A stretch of 21,910 nt of DNA, taken from the NCBI GenBank assembly GCA_934378195.1, contig CAKRPO010000040.1:1-21910 (forward strand), read 5' to 3'. The notes under the pieces were generated by a model. The model saw only the letters and a program-made list of their open reading frames with translations. It did not search any database and was not told where the DNA came from. Positions 21,163-21,910 of the stretch are shown in pieces (positions within the stretch are counted from its first letter, which is position 1; every line of letters begins with the position of its first letter). Source of the DNA: an uncultured Blautia sp. GTDB lineage: Bacteria; Bacillota; Clostridia; Lachnospirales; Lachnospiraceae. Both the position numbers and the translations under genes were made by a program.

Positions 21163-21910
21163 TTATGGTATTATGTCAGTAAGTAATTCACCAGTATTGA
21201 TGTTTACAACCTGATACTCATGGGTATCGCTACTAACATAAGTTTCCGCCAGTTCACTCGCATTGAATTGGCGGGCTTTTTTCTTTTTGTAGCGAAAAGC
21301 ATCATGGATGTCATTATCATTTAACTGGCAAAGTGCTTCTACACAATCCTGTACTACGGTATCCTGGTTAATTCCTCTCGTATAGATTCCAAGTGTTATG
21401 GCTGCGTTTATGACTCGTTTCTTCATGATCTCGCTGTTGAGCTTCCGACAGTACTGACGAATCAGCTTCACATCTTTTGTTCTCACGTTTACGTCTACCA
21501 TCCTGCAGCTACGAAGTGCTGACCAGAATGCACACAGTTCACGTCTTGACTTATTCACATCCCCGTCCGGTTTTACCATCCGGAACACATACTGAGTAAG
21601 ATAATCTGCTATGATCTTCCGGTTATCCAGATAATCATAAATTCTCTGAGCAGTCAGTTTTGAACTGTTATCCCGGAACGGTACCAGCTGGTAAGTCTTG
21701 GAATGTTTCCTCATAGTCTGATATTCCACGTTCATGATCAGGTTGATCTTTGGAGTAAGTGCATCCGCAAGTTTATGTAACATATCCGATGACATGGTCA
21801 CTTGACCCTCAACCACTGCCCGGCACTGCTTCTGGAGCTTCTGATCAGTTCCGTATTCTGAATAGTATTTCAATCGTGCCGTGTCGAGATGCTCCCAGGA
21901 ATGTTTCTTG
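21163..21910 (-). CDS. Unrecognised protein, N-terminus beyond the window
   Basis: The frame ends at 21163 and stays open to the right edge. The visible 249 codons are largely alpha-helical and moderately basic (for example RYKKKKARQF near the C-terminus), with several cysteines, no membrane segment and no motif I recognise. The first possible start in the window is TTG at 21873, but no ribosome site stands at a useful distance, and 12 further in-frame codons upstream (KKHSWEHLDTAR) look like continuing protein. The real start is therefore probably outside the window. It lies 105 bases upstream of the tyrosine recombinase on the same strand and may belong to the same mobile element. No function is proposed. 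Confidence 0.65.
   Translation of the reverse strand, partial: KKHSWEHLDTARLKYYSEYGTDQKLQKQCRAVVEGQVTMSSDMLHKLADALTPKINLIMNVEYQTMRKHSKTYQLVPFRDNSSKLTAQRIYDYLDNRKIIADYLTQYVFRMVKPDGDVNKSRRELCAFWSALRSCRMVDVNVRTKDVKLIRQYCRKLNSEIMKKRVINAAITLGIYTRGINQDTVVQDCVEALCQLNDNDIHDAFRYKKKKARQFNASELAETYVSSDTHEYQVVNINTGELLTDIIP

Noticed and set aside
1..21910. CRISPR arrays, rRNA genes and insertion sequences
   Set aside because: No regularly spaced repeats, rRNA segments or transposase genes were seen; the only recombinase is the tyrosine type at 20077-21057.

Overview
The window looks like chromosomal DNA of a low-to-moderate GC, Gram-positive anaerobe, most likely a gut member of the Lachnospiraceae (Clostridia). 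This rests on strong AGGAGG-type ribosome binding sites, TTGACA/TATAAT promoters with 17-base spacers, the two-subunit iron-sulfur serine dehydratase, a cytosolic GH94 cellobiose phosphorylase, and a tRNA gene without an encoded CCA. Genus cannot be fixed from the sequence alone.

Layout. (1) 1-4878: a cellobiose locus. A sugar ABC-transporter binding protein (cut by the left edge) and a LacI-type repressor lie on the minus strand, divergent from a full-length cellobiose phosphorylase. The shared 400-base promoter region carries two copies of a 12-base motif plus palindromes built from TTTTCG/CGAAAA. (2) 4895-6077: a bidirectional terminator, a second long AT-rich hairpin, and mnmA on the minus strand. 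(3) 6224-9228: a methionine ABC-transporter operon (metQ-metN-metI). Its leader holds a strong promoter, a 46-codon open frame with a good ribosome site and 10 Met/Cys codons in a 14-codon run, a candidate antiterminator, and a strong intrinsic terminator ahead of metQ. This looks like leader-peptide transcription attenuation responding to sulfur amino acids, and it is the most interesting item in the window. The mature MetQ protein itself contains no Met or Cys. (4) 9229-11235: structured intergenic DNA, then a predicted ABC-class ATPase (PF09818-like) of unknown role on the minus strand. (5) 11407-17895: an M18 aminopeptidase, a MacAB-like export operon (ATPase, membrane-fusion adaptor, permease, with overlapping genes), and a very acidic secreted protein of unknown function. 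(6) 17913-19792: nested inverted repeats and the sdaAB-sdaAA serine dehydratase operon on the minus strand. (7) 19858-21910: tRNA-Arg(ACG) with its own promoter and terminator, then a tyrosine recombinase and an unrecognised open frame running off the right edge. The last part may be the border of an integrated element.

How it works together: the left part imports and phosphorolyses cellobiose. The middle acquires methionine and, through MnmA, handles sulfur for tRNA thiolation. The right part degrades peptides and serine and exports an unknown substrate. All statements are from reading the sequence; no searches, alignments or folding calculations were run.
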